Positions 1-11,040 of a stretch of 64,000 bases of DNA are shown piece after piece. The translations under genes and the position numbers were made by a program. Source of the DNA: Prorocentrum cordatum (Eukaryota > Sar > Dinophyceae > Prorocentrales > Prorocentraceae); contig CAUYUJ010017838.1 in the NCBI GenBank assembly GCA_963575745.1, positions 320,501-384,500 on the forward strand, read 5' to 3'. Each line of letters opens with the position of its first letter. Positions within the stretch are counted from its first letter, which is position 1. The notes beneath the pieces were generated by a model. It was not told the DNA's origin, did not search any database, and worked only from the letters and a program-made list of their open reading frames with translations.

Positions 1-945
1 CCCAATCCTCGCCCACATCCTCGTCGTCCTTCTCCTCTTCGTCCACGCCCCGCCCCCTCCTTCGGCATCGTCATCATCGTGCAAATCGGATTCGTCCGGG
101 TAGTCCTTTCGCCTCCACGTCCTCATCCCATCCCTGGTCGTCATAGCATCCTTGCCCTCGTTCGCGCCCTCATCACGCCCCTCGTCTTCAACCTCCTTTG
201 CGACGCCCGTCAAGCGGACCCCACAAATGGAACAGAGAGGGAATCCAAGGCCCCCGCCCTCACCTTCCCGCGCGCGTTCATACTGCCTTATTTTTCCCAC
301 AGTTCACGCGGGCAGCGTCTCCGGGTGGGCGCCAAGACGATGCCGAGATGGCAGAACACCTCGCCCCCCCCATCGCCGTCGCCCTCGTCGTCGCCGTCGC
401 CGTCGCCCGCTCCACGTCCGCCCTCGCCATTCGTTCGCCAATTTTCGCCGTCATCATCGCCCTCGTTCTCCTCGCCCTGGCCTCCGATCTGCCCGGGGCC
501 ACCCCCGGGGGGGAAGAGTGGCGATGGGGCGGAGGAGGAGGGGCGCTGGGGAGGGCGAGGGGCGGAGGCATTCAGCAAGAGGGAGAGGCCACCAGCCAGA
601 AGCTCCCAGCTCGATCTGCGAAGGCGACCCAGAAGTCCCGATCAAAGCCGGCGACCTCTCTCCCACTGACAACTCGCCCCACGTCGCGAACTGCGCGCAG
701 CGCGCGGAGGGCGCGGCGACGACGGGGAATAATCCTACAAGTTAAAAATCCACGCGGGGCTCGCACAACTGAGCGCGCCAAGCGCGGGCGGACCGCCGAA
801 GGTAGACGCCGCCCACTCAAGGGGGGGCCTCAGCGGGGGGTCGCGGCCCGCGGAGAACCGGGCGACCGCCCTCGCGGTCAAAGGAGGGCGCGGCAAAATA
901 CAGTATACACGCTGCCCGCGAAGGCCGCGCCCCAGTCGCGCCAGT
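1..945. other. GC-rich stretch, no gene recognised
   Basis: Several frames on both strands are open here, but their translations are Pro/Arg/Ser-rich and show no domain or splice structure that I can support. It could be intron or intergenic DNA. Confidence 0.5.
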
Positions 946-1126
946 CTGGGTAGTCGAAGCCAATCTGGCGCCAATCTGGCAGGCCCAATCTGGCAAACGG
1001 GGGCAATCTGGCGAGGGAGCCAACGCGAATCCAGTCTGGCGAATAACCCAAATCATCCAGTTTGGCCGGGCCAGATTGGCCCTTGGGGCCCAATCCAATC
1101 TGACAGTCTGGCCTTCGACTACCCAG
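946..1126. mobile_element. MITE-like TIR element, copy A
   Basis: This 181-bp segment starts with CTGGGTAGTCGAAG and ends with its reverse complement CTTCGACTACCCAG. The interior is built from repeats of a CAATCTGGC core. A second copy lies at 21731-21915 in the same orientation and differs by a few substitutions. CCAGT occurs directly before and after this copy, which could be a 5-bp target duplication, but copy B shows no matching duplication. There is no coding capacity, so it would be non-autonomous. A TIR-bounded dispersed short element fits the MITE class; the superfamily is unknown. Confidence 0.6.
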
Positions 1127-1950
1127 CCAGTCATCCACTCCGCAGTCTCGGCGCGATCGCGCCAGCCCATGGCCCCGAGCAACCCATCTTTGAGAATTGG
1201 CGAGCGTTCCTTGCAACAAACTACACGCGCGATTTCAGGCGCGAGCGCGGGGCCCCAGCCAGTCGCCCCGCCTTTTCCTCAGCCCGCCCACGGCCCTGGG
1301 GAAAACGCTGGTTGACGCAGCGCCACAAATCGGCAGTAGGTTGACCAAGCGTGCCTTGATCAGTGAGAACGGGCAGAGCACCGGCACGCATCGCAAGGCA
1401 CATTCGAACCGCGTCCAGCCGCGGCGACAGGGAGACCCCCGACACTCACAAATACAGACGTGTCTGTCTGTCTGGATGTAGCGCAGCTGTGCCCAAAAGC
1501 CGCTGGCGAAGGATTCGCTCGCGGCTTGGGGGGCCGCGCGTGGGCGCGTTCTTGGGCAGCGGCGGCGTCGGCCGCGGCCGAAACAGCGGCGCCTTCCGCC
1601 CGCCGCTGCGATCGCCCAGCGCTGCGATCGCCCTGGCGCCTGCGGCGCAGACGAGGCCTCGCCGAGAGCCCAAACGGCTGCGGAAGGTGACCTGGGCCCC
1701 CTCGCGTCTTGGAAAAATCGCGAAGGGATGTTTTCAGCCGCCTTCGGGAGCCCTCAACGGGCCTCATCACTTTCAAAAAAAAACTGCCCAACATGAAAAA
1801 CCAACCTCGGAGAAGGTCTCCAGACCTTGGGGAGCCGAGAGATGAGAGAAAAGCGAGAGAGGGAGGGAGAGGCAGAAGAAAAGAGAAAGAGAGAGAGAGA
1901 GACAGAAAGCGAGAGAACGAGAAGCATGGACAACAGAGAGGAGTAGGATC
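1127..1950. other. GC-rich stretch, no gene recognised
   Basis: Open frames overlap on both strands without recognisable motifs. I see nothing functional. Confidence 0.5.
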
Positions 1951-1959
1951 TATATATAT

Positions 1960-2056
<97 letters not shown>

Positions 2057-2073
2057 AAAAAAAAAAAAAAAAA

Positions 2074-2109
<36 letters not shown>

Positions 2110-2116
2110 CAGAGTT

Positions 2117-2210
<94 letters not shown>
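1951..2210. repeat. (GA)n microsatellite with internal A tract
   Basis: A short TA run is followed by (AG)n, an A tract at about 2021-2082 interrupted by one C, then more (GA)n to about 2209. Confidence 0.95.
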
Positions 2211-2214
<4 letters not shown>

Positions 2215-2703
2215 CACACAGTGGTAAGAGAGACGGAGGGAAGGAGGGAAGGCAAGGTAAAGTGGGGGGAGGACAAATTATCCGTGATGTCGCGTCCCGA
2301 ATCCCTCCAGCACTTTAGGCGTGAGTGGTTTAGGAAGATTCCTCTTCCAACCCCCTTCTTCCTCTTCGGAGAGGGGTTTATCACTCTTCCCTATTCGTAT
2401 AAACCCCCATCCCCCACCCGGCCTACCCCATGAGGGCTACCCCCCGCACCATCCCTGTCAAATAACAATACAAAACGCACTCAGCCTCCACATTTGGAGC
2501 ATGCGCGGCCAAACCGATGCGCCCCCCCCCCGCCACCGTCCCGGCCAAAAACACAATGCAACATACATTTGTGGGTAAAGTCTTGGGCCATGTCCGTGAG
2601 GCCCGAGAGAACCTTGCACTGTTTTTGACAGGGGCGGCGGGGCGGGGGTGTCAGCACATTCCCCGGTGTGCGCAGGGCTACCACCCTGGCCCCTAAAAAA
2701 TAA
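2211..2703. other. No gene; partial match to 6171-6240
   Basis: The part near 2580-2650 (GGGCCATG, then a T run, CAGGG and CGGCGGGG) resembles 6171-6240, so similar flanks lie on either side of the two composite satellite units between them. A short block near 2295 (CCCGAATCCCTC..AGC.CTTTAGG) recurs near 6710. Confidence 0.4.
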
Positions 2704-3822
2704 TTAGCCTGGCGAAGGACCCAACCATGCGCAGTTGTGAATACCGCAATTGTGAATACATTCTTGGGTGGCGCTCCCGATGGGGCCACGAACCGTATGA
2801 GGGGCGTGCCGAATTGTGTGGTCGGGCACACAACACGAACGAAAACGGTAGGTCTGAGCATGAAAGCTTGAGCGTGGGCGAGTCTAAGCGCGAGTGAGTC
2901 TGACTCTGAATGACTATGCGTGCGATGGATTCTATCTGCATGACTGCGGGCATGGAGTCGCCGAGCGTAAATGCATACGACTGCGAATGGTTTGGGTCTG
3001 CCTGACTCTGAAAACTCGCGACACTGATCGTAGCCTCCGCAAGGAGTTTTCCTGGGAACCCCGACGGCAGCGCCCGCGCGCCGCGACGCCCATGTCGGCG
3101 CGCCCCACACGAGGATCGCGCCCGTTTCCTCTCCTCGTTTTCTTTCCTCGTTGCCCCTCGCACTCCAAAGTTCAAGGCTGCAGGCGCCGCGCTACGCGAA
3201 GCCCCCGCGACGCGCGCAGGTCGGACGTCGACAACGGACGACGACGACGACGAAGGAATCGGCCCTAGGGAAGCTGTCGGGACCACCAGCTCCCTATGGG
3301 GCCACGAAGCGTGTGAGGGGCGTGCCGAGTTGGGCGTGCGGGACGCGCGCGGGCGGCGGCGCTGGGGCCTTCGGTGCAGCTCCCTATGGGGCCACGAAGC
3401 GTGTGAGGGGTGTGCCGAATTGAGTGTGCGGGGCGCATTCGGGCGGCGGCAGTGGGGCCTTCGGTGGCCGAAGAAACGTGTGAGGGGTGTGCCGAATTGT
3501 GTGTGCGGGACGCATGCGGACGGCAGCACTGGGGCTTTTGGTGGAGCTCCCTATGGGGCCACGAAACGTGTGAGGGGTGTGCCGAATTGGGCGTGCGGGG
3601 CGCATGCGGCCGGCAGCAATGGGGCCTTCGGTGGAGCTCCCTATGGGGCCACGAAACGTGCGAGGGGTGATGGTGCTGATGACGACGATGATGATGACGA
3701 TGATGGTGATGATGACGGGTGAGAGGAGGAGGGGGGAGGGGGGGAAGGAGGGGGAGGGAGGACGCGGGGCGCTGTCTCTTCAAAACGAGGGCCCAACACC
3801 ACAAGATGGTTGGGAAACACAC
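2704..3822 (+). repeat. Composite satellite element, unit 1
   Basis: The unit opens with TTAGCCTGGCGAAGGACCC, has one satellite repeat near 2770-2825, an unrelated insert of about 440 bp, then several copies of a 90-bp satellite (blocks TATGGGGCCACGAA and GGGGCCTTCGGTGGAGCTCC) to about 3665. It then passes into a GATGA-type microsatellite and a GGA-rich stretch, and closes with GTCTCTTCAAAACGAGG followed by CCCAACACCACAAGATGGTTGGG. The same order of modules recurs at 3839-6143 and, inverted, at 16818-19042. Because 90 bp is 30 codons, frames stay open by chance; I do not regard them as genes. Confidence 0.8.
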
Positions 3823-3838
3823 ACACACATACACAACA

Positions 3839-6143
3839 TTAGCCTGGCGAAGAACCCATCCATATGCAGTTGTCAGTACCGCAGCTGCGGGTTTCATCTT
3901 CAGTGGAACTCCCCATAGGACTACGGAACGTGTGAGGGGTGTGTCGAGATGGGTGCCACTGGGGCATTCGGCGAAGCTCCCTATGGGGACATGAAACACG
4001 CGCGGGGCGTGCCGACATGGGTGGCGGAAGCGCATGTGAGGGCCGCCGCTGGGGCCTCCAGTGGAGCTCCCTATGGGCCCCCGAAACATGATGCTGCTGC
4101 GGGGGGGGGTGCTGGGATGGAGACGCATGTAAGCGCCGCTAGTGGGGCCTTCGGTGGAGCTCCCCATGGGGCCACGAAGCGCGTGAGGGGTGTACTGGGA
4201 TGTGTGGCGGGGACGCATGTGAGCGCCGCCGCCGGGGCCTTCGGTGCAACTCCCTACGGGGCCACGAAACGTGTGAGGGGTGTGCCGAAATGGGTGCGGG
4301 TGGTGACGCATGCGGGCGGTGCCACTGGGGCCTTCGGTGGAGCTCCCTATGGGACCACGAAACCTGTTGTTGTGAGGGGCGTGCCGGGATGGGTGGCGGG
4401 GGCGCATGTGAGCGCGGCCGCTGGGGCCTTCGGTGGAGCTCCCTATGGGGCCACGAAGCGTGTGAGGGGTGTGCCGAATTGGGCGGGCGTGGGTGACGCA
4501 TGTGAGCGCCGCCACTGGGGCCTCCGGTGGATGATGGGGCCACGAAACCTGTAAGGGATGTGCCGAAATGGGTGTGCGGGACGCATGCGCATGTGAGCGC
4601 CGCCACTGGGGCCTTCGGTGGAGCTCCCTATGGGGCCACGAAGCGTGTGAGGGGTGTGCCGAATTGGGTGTGCGGGACGCATGCGGGCGGCAGCACTGGG
4701 GCCTTCGGTGGCAGCTTCCTATGGGGCCACGAAACGTGTGATGGGGTGTGCCGAATTGGGTGTGCGGGACGCATGCGGGCGGCAGCGCTGGGGCCTTCGG
4801 TGGGGCTCCCTATGGGGCCACGAAACGTGTGAGGGGTGTGCCGAATTGGGTGTGCGGGACGCGTGCGGGCGGCACACTGGGGCCTTCGGTGGGGCTCCCT
4901 ATGGGGCCACGAAACGTGTGAGGGTGTGCCGAATGTGGGTGTGCGTGGAAACGCATGCGGGCGACGCAGCACTGGGGCCTTCGGTGGGGCTCCCTATGGG
5001 GCCCGAAACGTGTGAGGGGTGTGCCGAATTGAGTGTGCGGGACGCATGCGGGCGGCAAGCACTGGCGCCTCCGGTGGGGCTCCCTATGGGGCCACGAAAC
5101 TGCGCGGATGGTGTGCCGTGCGGGACGCTGCGGGCGGCAGCACTGGGCCTTCTGCGGTGGGGCCACGAAACGTGTGAGGGGTGTGCCGAAATGGGTGTGC
5201 GGGACGCATGCGGACGGCAGCCACGGGGCCTTCGGTGGAGCTCCCTATGGGGCCACGAAACGTGTGAGGGGTGTGCCGAAATGGGTGTGCGGGACGCATG
5301 CGGACGGCAGCACTGGGGCCTTCGGTGGGGCTCCCTATGGGGCCACGAAACGTGTGGAAAGGGTGTGCCGAAATGGGTGTGCGGGACGCATTACGGAGCG
5401 GCAGCACTGGGGCCTTCGGTGGGGCTCCCTATGGGGCCACGAGGCGTGTGAGGGGTGTGCCGAAATGGGTGTGCGGGACGCATGCGGACGGCAGCACTGG
5501 GGCCTTCGGTGGAGCTCCCTATGGGGCCACGAGGCGTGTGAGGGGTGTGCCGAATTGGGTGTGCGGGACGCATGCGGACGGCAGCCATGGGGCCTTCGGT
5601 GGGGCTCCCTATGGGGCCACGAAACGTGTGAGGGGTGTGCCGAATTGGGTGTGCGGGACGCATGCGGGCGGCAGCACTGGGGCCCTCGGTGGGGCTCCCT
5701 ATGGGGCCATGAAGCGTGTGAAGGGTGTGCCGAATTGGGTGTGCGGGACACATGCGGGCGGCAGCACTGGGGCCTTCGGTGGGGCTCCCTATAGGGCCAC
5801 GAAACGTGTGAGGGGTGTGCCGAATTGGGTGTGCGGGACGCATGCGGGCGGCAGCGCTGGGGCCTTCGGTGGGGCTCCCTATGGGGCCACGAAACGTGTG
5901 AGGGGTGTGCCGAATTGGGTATGCGGGACGCATGCGGGCGGCAGCGCTGGGGCCTTCGGTGGGGCTCCCTATGGGGCCGCGAAACGTGTGAGGGGTGTGC
6001 CGACATGGAGGATGATGACGATTATAATGGCGGGAGGAGGGAGGAGGGCGGAGGGGGGAGGCAGCGGGGGGAGGAGGAAGGAGACGCGGGGCACCGTCTC
6101 TTCAAAACGAGGACCCAACACCACAGGATGGTTGGGAAAAATA
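3839..6143 (+). repeat. Composite satellite element, unit 2 (90-bp tandem array)
   Basis: The head TTAGCCTGGCGAAGAACCC is followed by degenerate and then very regular 90-bp repeats (for example the block GGCCTTCGGT at 5861 and 5951) to about 6000, then a GATGA microsatellite, a GGAGG stretch and the tail GTCTCTTCAAAACGAGG with CCCAACACCACAGGATGGTTGGG. The tail can fold, because CCCAAC pairs with GTTGGG. The array is the most homogeneous near its 3' side, as expected of unequal exchange. Confidence 0.85.
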
Positions 6144-6359
6144 TATACAGAATGCACCTCGCGGCGAAATCTGGGCCATGCGCGGCCACCCCGCAATCAC
6201 TGCCAAGTGGTTTTTGGCAGGGACGGCGGGGGTGGCGGCGCGCGGCCTGCTGCGCGCCGGCCCACCAGACACAATGATGGGCATTGGTTTTCGACCAGGA
6301 TGGTGGGGGTCGACATGTTTCCCGATGTGTGCTGTCACGTACGCAGCCGCACCTGACGC

Positions 6360-6540
6360 ACTGTGCACGTGCCCCGAAGGTGGCGCACCTGGCGCGACCG
6401 GAATGTGCGGCGCACCTCGCGCTCTCGGAGCACGTGGCGCATCTGGCGCACCAGGCGTGCCTGGCACGCTCGGGCCCCAGGGTTGCCTGGCGCGCGTGGC
6501 GCCCCTGGCACGCGTGGCGCACATAGCCCAAACGTCGCGC
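6360..6540. repeat. Degenerate GGCGCACCTGGCGC minisatellite
   Basis: Repeated GTGGCGCAYCTGGCGC-like units of variable length. Cys/Ala/Arg-rich frames across it are by-products. Confidence 0.7.
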
Positions 6541-7037
6541 ACCTGGGGTCGGCTTTGGTTCCCAGTAGCTGCCCATCCAAAGACGACCGCTGAGCATGTG
6601 TTGGGAGGGCGGGTGGGAGTGAGCTAGACGGCTCGCGGGCGGGTGGGTAGCTAGACCCCTCTCCCTCGCCTCTCCCCTGGGACGGGAGAGGGGAGGAGAG
6701 GAATGTCCCGAATCCCTCAAGCCCTTTAGGTTGAGGGGCTCGTCTGGCAGGCTTTCCATTACTGTTTCGGCCATATGAATGCCTTGTGGTTCGGGGTGCA
6801 ACAGCGGGGTGTCGCAACAAACGGTTTGTTGCAATACAGGGGCCTTGCAACGCGAAGTTCGGCAAGCAACAGGTTTGATGCTAATATACCATAAATCCAC
6901 ATCTGAAAACGTAGCTGTGGCATGAAAAATCATTGCGCCGCATTGCGTCACGTGTGATCGTTATCGACGGAGCTCGGCATCCTTGTACCAAAACTATACA
7001 AAACGTTGCAAACTCGAGAAAATGAGCCAACATGCAG
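6541..7037. other. No gene recognised; lower-GC island
   Basis: The part from about 6760 to 7030 is noticeably less GC-rich than its surroundings. No coding, RNA or transposon signature was found. Confidence 0.4.
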
Positions 7038-7237
7038 CCTCAATGACTCCTCCTCCTCCTCCCCCTCTTCCTCCTCGTCCTCGTCCTCCTCCTCCTCCTC
7101 CTCCTCCTCCTCCTCCCCCTTTTCCCTCCCCCTCCTCCTACTCAATGACAACAATAGCAGCAAGTCTAAAAGCAACACCGTCAAACTTGACAAACCTGCC
7201 CCCCCCCCCCCCCCCACCCCCCCCCCCCCCCCCACGC

Positions 7238-7272
<35 letters not shown>

Positions 7273-7275
7273 CAC
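7038..7275. repeat. CCT microsatellite, C tract and A tract
   Basis: (CCT)n to about 7135, a C-rich tract near 7200-7234 and an A tract near 7239-7271. Confidence 0.9.
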
Positions 7276-7440
7276 AGCGAACCCACATAGCCAGCACGAC
7301 GCGAAAACAACCAACGCAGCCAACACAACGCCAACACAAACAGCACAACGCCAACAGACCAACAGCCAGCACAGCACCCAACACAGCGCAACGCCAGCAA
7401 TACAGCCAACACAACCAACACAATTCAACGCAAGGATCGC
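7276..7440. repeat. Degenerate CAACACAG-type minisatellite
   Basis: Runs of CCAACACA/CCAGCACAG-like units. No gene is seen from here to the foldback element at 7650. Confidence 0.7.
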
Positions 7441-7649
7441 GACCACGACCACGAGCACACACCAGGTCACCGAGTCAAGCCAGGACCCGAACTCCTCCGT
7501 CCAGCTGGTCCTGCTGATGCTGGCGCAGGACTCGCCGCGCCGCGGAATCGGGCGGCGGCGACGGGAAGGGGGGGGGGGGAGGGGAGGGTGGGCGCGGCAA
7601 TTTTCCTCCTTCATTTGTTCCGTCACCCCAGAGCAGACGGCCCCGACTA

Positions 7650-7876
7650 TTTGGACGCCCGAAATTCGCCGAAATGCGAAATGGGTTCGGGAACAAGGGG
7701 TACAATGCCCAACAACAAATGTTGTCCCAAACCAACAGCGGCCGCTGTTGGGCAGGCGGCCTTCTGTCTCGAATAGAAACGGTCCGCGGCGGCGTGGACA
7801 GCGAGTCCATTCTGCCGTTGGGCACCGTGCCCATTCTTTCCGTACCCATTTCCATTTCGGCATTTCGGGCGCCCAC
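7650..7876. mobile_element. Foldback (inverted-repeat) element
   Basis: The left arm (about 7655-7735, beginning CGCCCGAAATTCGCCGAAAT) is an imperfect inverted match of the right arm (about 7790-7873, ending ATTTCGGCATTTCGGGCG). Near the centre is a perfect palindrome, CCAACAGCGGCCGCTGTTGG, at about 7732-7751. It has no coding capacity. It sits just downstream of a candidate splice donor of the exon at 7891-8075, so it may lie in an intron. Confidence 0.6.
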
Positions 7877-7890
7877 GCACTAGGCCTCAC

Positions 7891-8075
7891 GGCGTCGGCG
7901 ACTGTTCTGGATTTGGCAAGGCCCTCAAGGCTTCAGCGTCAATCTGCTTAATGATCTTCCCCGTCTGCGCCTTGCACTCCTTGAGAAACTCCCCGATACT
8001 CGAGAACATTTTCTTCTGCTGCGCCCTCCGGAATGCCCAGCGCCAGAACTTGAGCCACAGATGTTCCCACGCCAT
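7891..8075 (-). CDS. Putative exon, protein unknown
   Basis: The reading from an ATG at 8075 gives about 61 residues. It starts MAWEHLWLKFW, continues through a basic and Trp-rich helix-like segment (RRAQQKK) and an amphipathic stretch with GEFLKECKAQTGKIIKQID, and ends EQSPT. The composition is balanced, unlike the Pro/Arg shadows around it. The in-frame TGA lies inside GTGAGG, a good 5' splice donor, so this is probably an exon that continues rather than a complete protein. I could not identify the partner exons. A family assignment is not possible. Confidence 0.4.
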
Positions 8076-8600
8076 GGCTGGGCGACGAGGCGAGGCAATG
8101 AGGCCCCAACAAAGGCGCGCTTGTCTGGCAGTCTGAGGAGGAGGAAGAGGAAAGGGCAATGCTGCAATACTTAACAGGAGGGGGGGGAGGAGGAGGACGG
8201 AGAGGATGACGATGGGCCTGGGGGAGGGAGAAGTGCAATGTCGCAATGTCCCGGAAGGAAGGGGGGAGGCCCGGGGAGGCTAGCCGACAGCTGATTCGCG
8301 CCGAAACGAGTTTCGATGAGGTTCCTGACTCCGCGTGGGCCCGGCTATGCGCTCCTGGAGGTCCCGTGAGGCCGCTGAATTTCGGGATGTGGGTTTTTTT
8401 GTTGGTCCTCGGGCCTCCTGGACGCGTTCAACCTTGAGCGTTTGCATCGAGGCTTCAAGGGTAGACCTGCGTCCTGGTCCTGCTTCGGCCAAATCCTCTT
8501 CTCCTTCGAATTGTCCGTTTTCTCACTCTCCCTCCTGCGTCCTGGTCCTGCTTCCAGACAAGGACAATGGTTGCCTGGTGCCTCGCGCGATGGCGATGAA
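8076..8600. other. No gene recognised
   Basis: Mixed-composition sequence between the putative exon and a GGA microsatellite. No domain or RNA signature is visible. Confidence 0.4.
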
Positions 8601-8638
8601 GGCGGGGAAGGAGCGGAGGGCGAGGAGGACGAGGAGGA

Positions 8639-8669
<31 letters not shown>

Positions 8670-9190
8670 GAGGAGGGGGAGGGGGAGGAGGACGAGGAGG
8701 GAGGAGGAGGAGGAGGGGAGGAGAGGGGAGGAGGAGACGAGGAGGAGGCGGAGGGGAGGACGGAGGGGAGGAGGAGGAGGAGAGGGATTGAGGACGAGGA
8801 GGAGGAGGACGAGGAGGAGGAGGGTAGAAGGAGGGGAGGATGAGAGGAGGAGGGGAGGGGGAGGGGAGGAGACGAGGAGGAGGAGGAGGAGAGAGGAGGG
8901 GGAGGAGGAGGAGGAGGAGGAGAGGACGAGGAGATGAGGAGAGGAGGGAGGAGGACGAGGAGGAGGAGAGGAGGAGGAGGGGGGATGGAGGAGGGGAGGG
9001 AGGGGGAGGAGGGGGAGGAGGAGGAGGAGGAGGAGTGAGGAGACGACGACGACGACGAGGAGGAGAAGAGAAGGAGGAGGAGGGGGAGGGCGAGGAAGAG
9101 GACGAGGACGAGGACGAGGAGGAGGAGGAGGAGGAGGGGGAGGAGGAGGAGGCGGAGGAGGACGAGGAGGAGGAGGAGGAGGAGCAGCAG
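8601..9190. repeat. (GGA)n purine microsatellite
   Basis: About 590 bp of GGA/GAG units with GAC interruptions. Poly-Glu/Arg/Gly and poly-Pro/Leu/Ser frames on both strands are artefacts of the repeat. Confidence 0.9.
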
Positions 9191-9330
9191 TCGCTCGCAA
9201 GCGGGCCACCTCACAAGAAATTCTGCTATGGATGACTCCATCGGAGGCTCCTAAGGCGTTGCAGGCCTCAGAGTGCAGTGAGCTGCTCGACCCTACGAGA
9301 GCGAGCTGCTGGATCTCCGCCCAACACTAG

Positions 9331-9560
9331 CCAGGTAAGTTTAGGAGGAGGAGGAGGAGGAGGAGGAGGACGACGAGGAGGAGGAGGAGGAAGGAGGAGG
9401 AGGAGGAGGAGGGGGAGGAGGAGGGGGATGGAGGGGGAGGAGGAAAAGGAGGAGGAGGAGGGGGAGGAGGAGGAGGAGGAGGAGGGAGGAGGAGGAGGAG
9501 GAGGAGGGGGAGAAGGGGAGGGCCCCGGGGAAGGGAGGGGAGGGGGCGGGGGTAGGGAGG
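9331..9560. repeat. (GGA)n purine microsatellite, second block
   Basis: The same class as the preceding block, separated by about 140 bp of unique sequence. A further 310 bp to about 9870 shows no gene. Confidence 0.9.
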
Positions 9561-9879
9561 ACTGGGAGGGAGGGGCGATGAAAGGAAACCAGTGGAGGGC
9601 GGCGGCAGGATAATCGCCAATGCGGGGCAGAGGCAGAGGCGGCCGTGAATCACCACGTGTCGCGTCATTCCGAATTCTGGTAGCGGGCCCCTGTTGTTGT
9701 CTGGCAAACTCACAGCGCGCGCCAATCTCAGTGTTCAAACTGCGGAAGGCAGAATAGAGACACGGTGAGAGACACTGGGAGCTCGAAATCAATCCCCGCA
9801 CCCAGTCTGGGGTGCAAGCGTTGAATTCTAAGTTTTGCATTCCCAGGCTTGCTATTATTTGGGCGCCGCCGACTCTTCA

Positions 9880-10510
9880 GGACAGGCGGGGCGTTGGTTT
9901 CAGCACCGTTCGCGGCAGTTTTTTTATGGGATGTCTCAAGCGGTTGTGTTCTGCCTCCTTCCAGAGCAGATGTGGAGGATGTCTCAGGCGGGGCGCTGGT
10001 TTCAGCACCCCCAAGGGGAGCCGCCAAGGCCAAGGGCCAAGGCCAAGGCTGCTTCCACGGTCCACGGTCCTTTTCGCGGCCGTTGCGTGGGGATGTCTCA
10101 AACGTCAAACGGTTTGGTTTGCTTGTTTTCTGCCCCAACATCCTTCGCTTGGAGAGCACCTTTGAGCCTTTGAGCCTTTGGAGGATGTCTCAGGCGGGGC
10201 GCCGGTTTCAGCGCCGGCCCACAAAGGGAGCCGCCTGGGCCAAGGCTGTTTCCACGCCTACGTTCGCGGCCGTTGTGTGGGGACGTCGAACGCGCATGTT
10301 TCTGCCTCAACATTCGCCGCTTGGAGAGCAGCTTGGGAGGATGTCTCAGGCGGGGGGCGGGGCGCTGGTTTCAGCACCCCCAAGTGGAGCCGCCAGGGGC
10401 CAGGTGTTTGTACGCTCCTGTTCGCGGCCGTTGCGTGGGGATGTCTCAAGCGGTTTGCCTGTTTTCTGCCTCAGCATCCTTCGCTCGGGGAGCCTCGTCA
10501 TCGCCACGAC
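9880..10510 (+). repeat. Tandem repeat of about 155-bp degenerate units
   Basis: Landmarks recur in the same order: GAGGATGTCTCAGGCGGGGCG (near 9975, 10182 and 10338), GCTGGTTTCAGCACC or a variant just after each, and CGCGGCCGTTGCGTGGGGATG (near 10076, a variant at 10266, and 10422). The GCTGGTTTCAGC core can form a hairpin. The period is irregular because individual units carry deletions. Confidence 0.7.
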
Positions 10511-10569
10511 TGGACGCAACATTACTCACTGCGTGGGGCTCCCCACTTGCGCATCGCATGTTTCATGTT

Positions 10570-11040
10570 TCATGATATGGGGCGTGGGGGGCTTGCGGAA
10601 CTCGGGACTGTTGGGCGACTTCGGAGACATGGGAGACTTGGAGGATTCGGGGGGCTTGGGGGCACCGGGAGACTTTGGAGGCTTGCAAAACTTGGGAGGC
10701 TTGGGAGACTCGCGAGGCTTGGGGTACTTGAGAGACTTGAGAGACATGAGAGACGTGGGGGGCCTCGGGGGAATTGGGAGGCTTGCGGACATTTGGAAAC
10801 GGGTGAGATTTGGACGACTTGGGAGATTTGGGATACCTGGAAACTTGTGAGACTTAGGAGACGTGTAGTCCTGGGAAAAATGGATGACGTGGGAGACGTG
10901 GGAGACTGGCGGGAGCTGGGAGGTTTGGGAGACTTGGGAGACATGGGAGACATAGGAGACAGGGGAGACTTGGGAGGCTGGGGCGATTTGGGAGGCTTGT
11001 CAGAATAAGAGACTTGGGAGACTTTGGAGTGTCAGGAGTC
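10570..11040 (+). repeat. Degenerate GGAGACTTGG minisatellite
   Basis: Short units such as GGGAGACTTGGGAGGCTTG recur with many substitutions for about 470 bp. Frames reading Gly-Asp-Leu repeats are a by-product. Confidence 0.75.

Noticed and set aside
3290-6000. Long frames in the 90-bp array on both strands (for example Trp/Cys/Gly-rich and Pro/His/Arg-rich repeats)
   Set aside because: The period is divisible by three and stop-free in several frames at once on both strands, as expected of GC-rich satellite DNA. There is no start context or unique domain.
8601-9240. Long Ser/Leu/Pro-rich minus-strand and Glu/Arg-rich plus-strand frames
   Set aside because: Pure (GGA)n translation in every frame.
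10570-11040. Gly/Asp/Leu-repeat protein on the plus strand
   Set aside because: It arises from the degenerate GGAGACTTGG minisatellite and all three frames give similar repeats.
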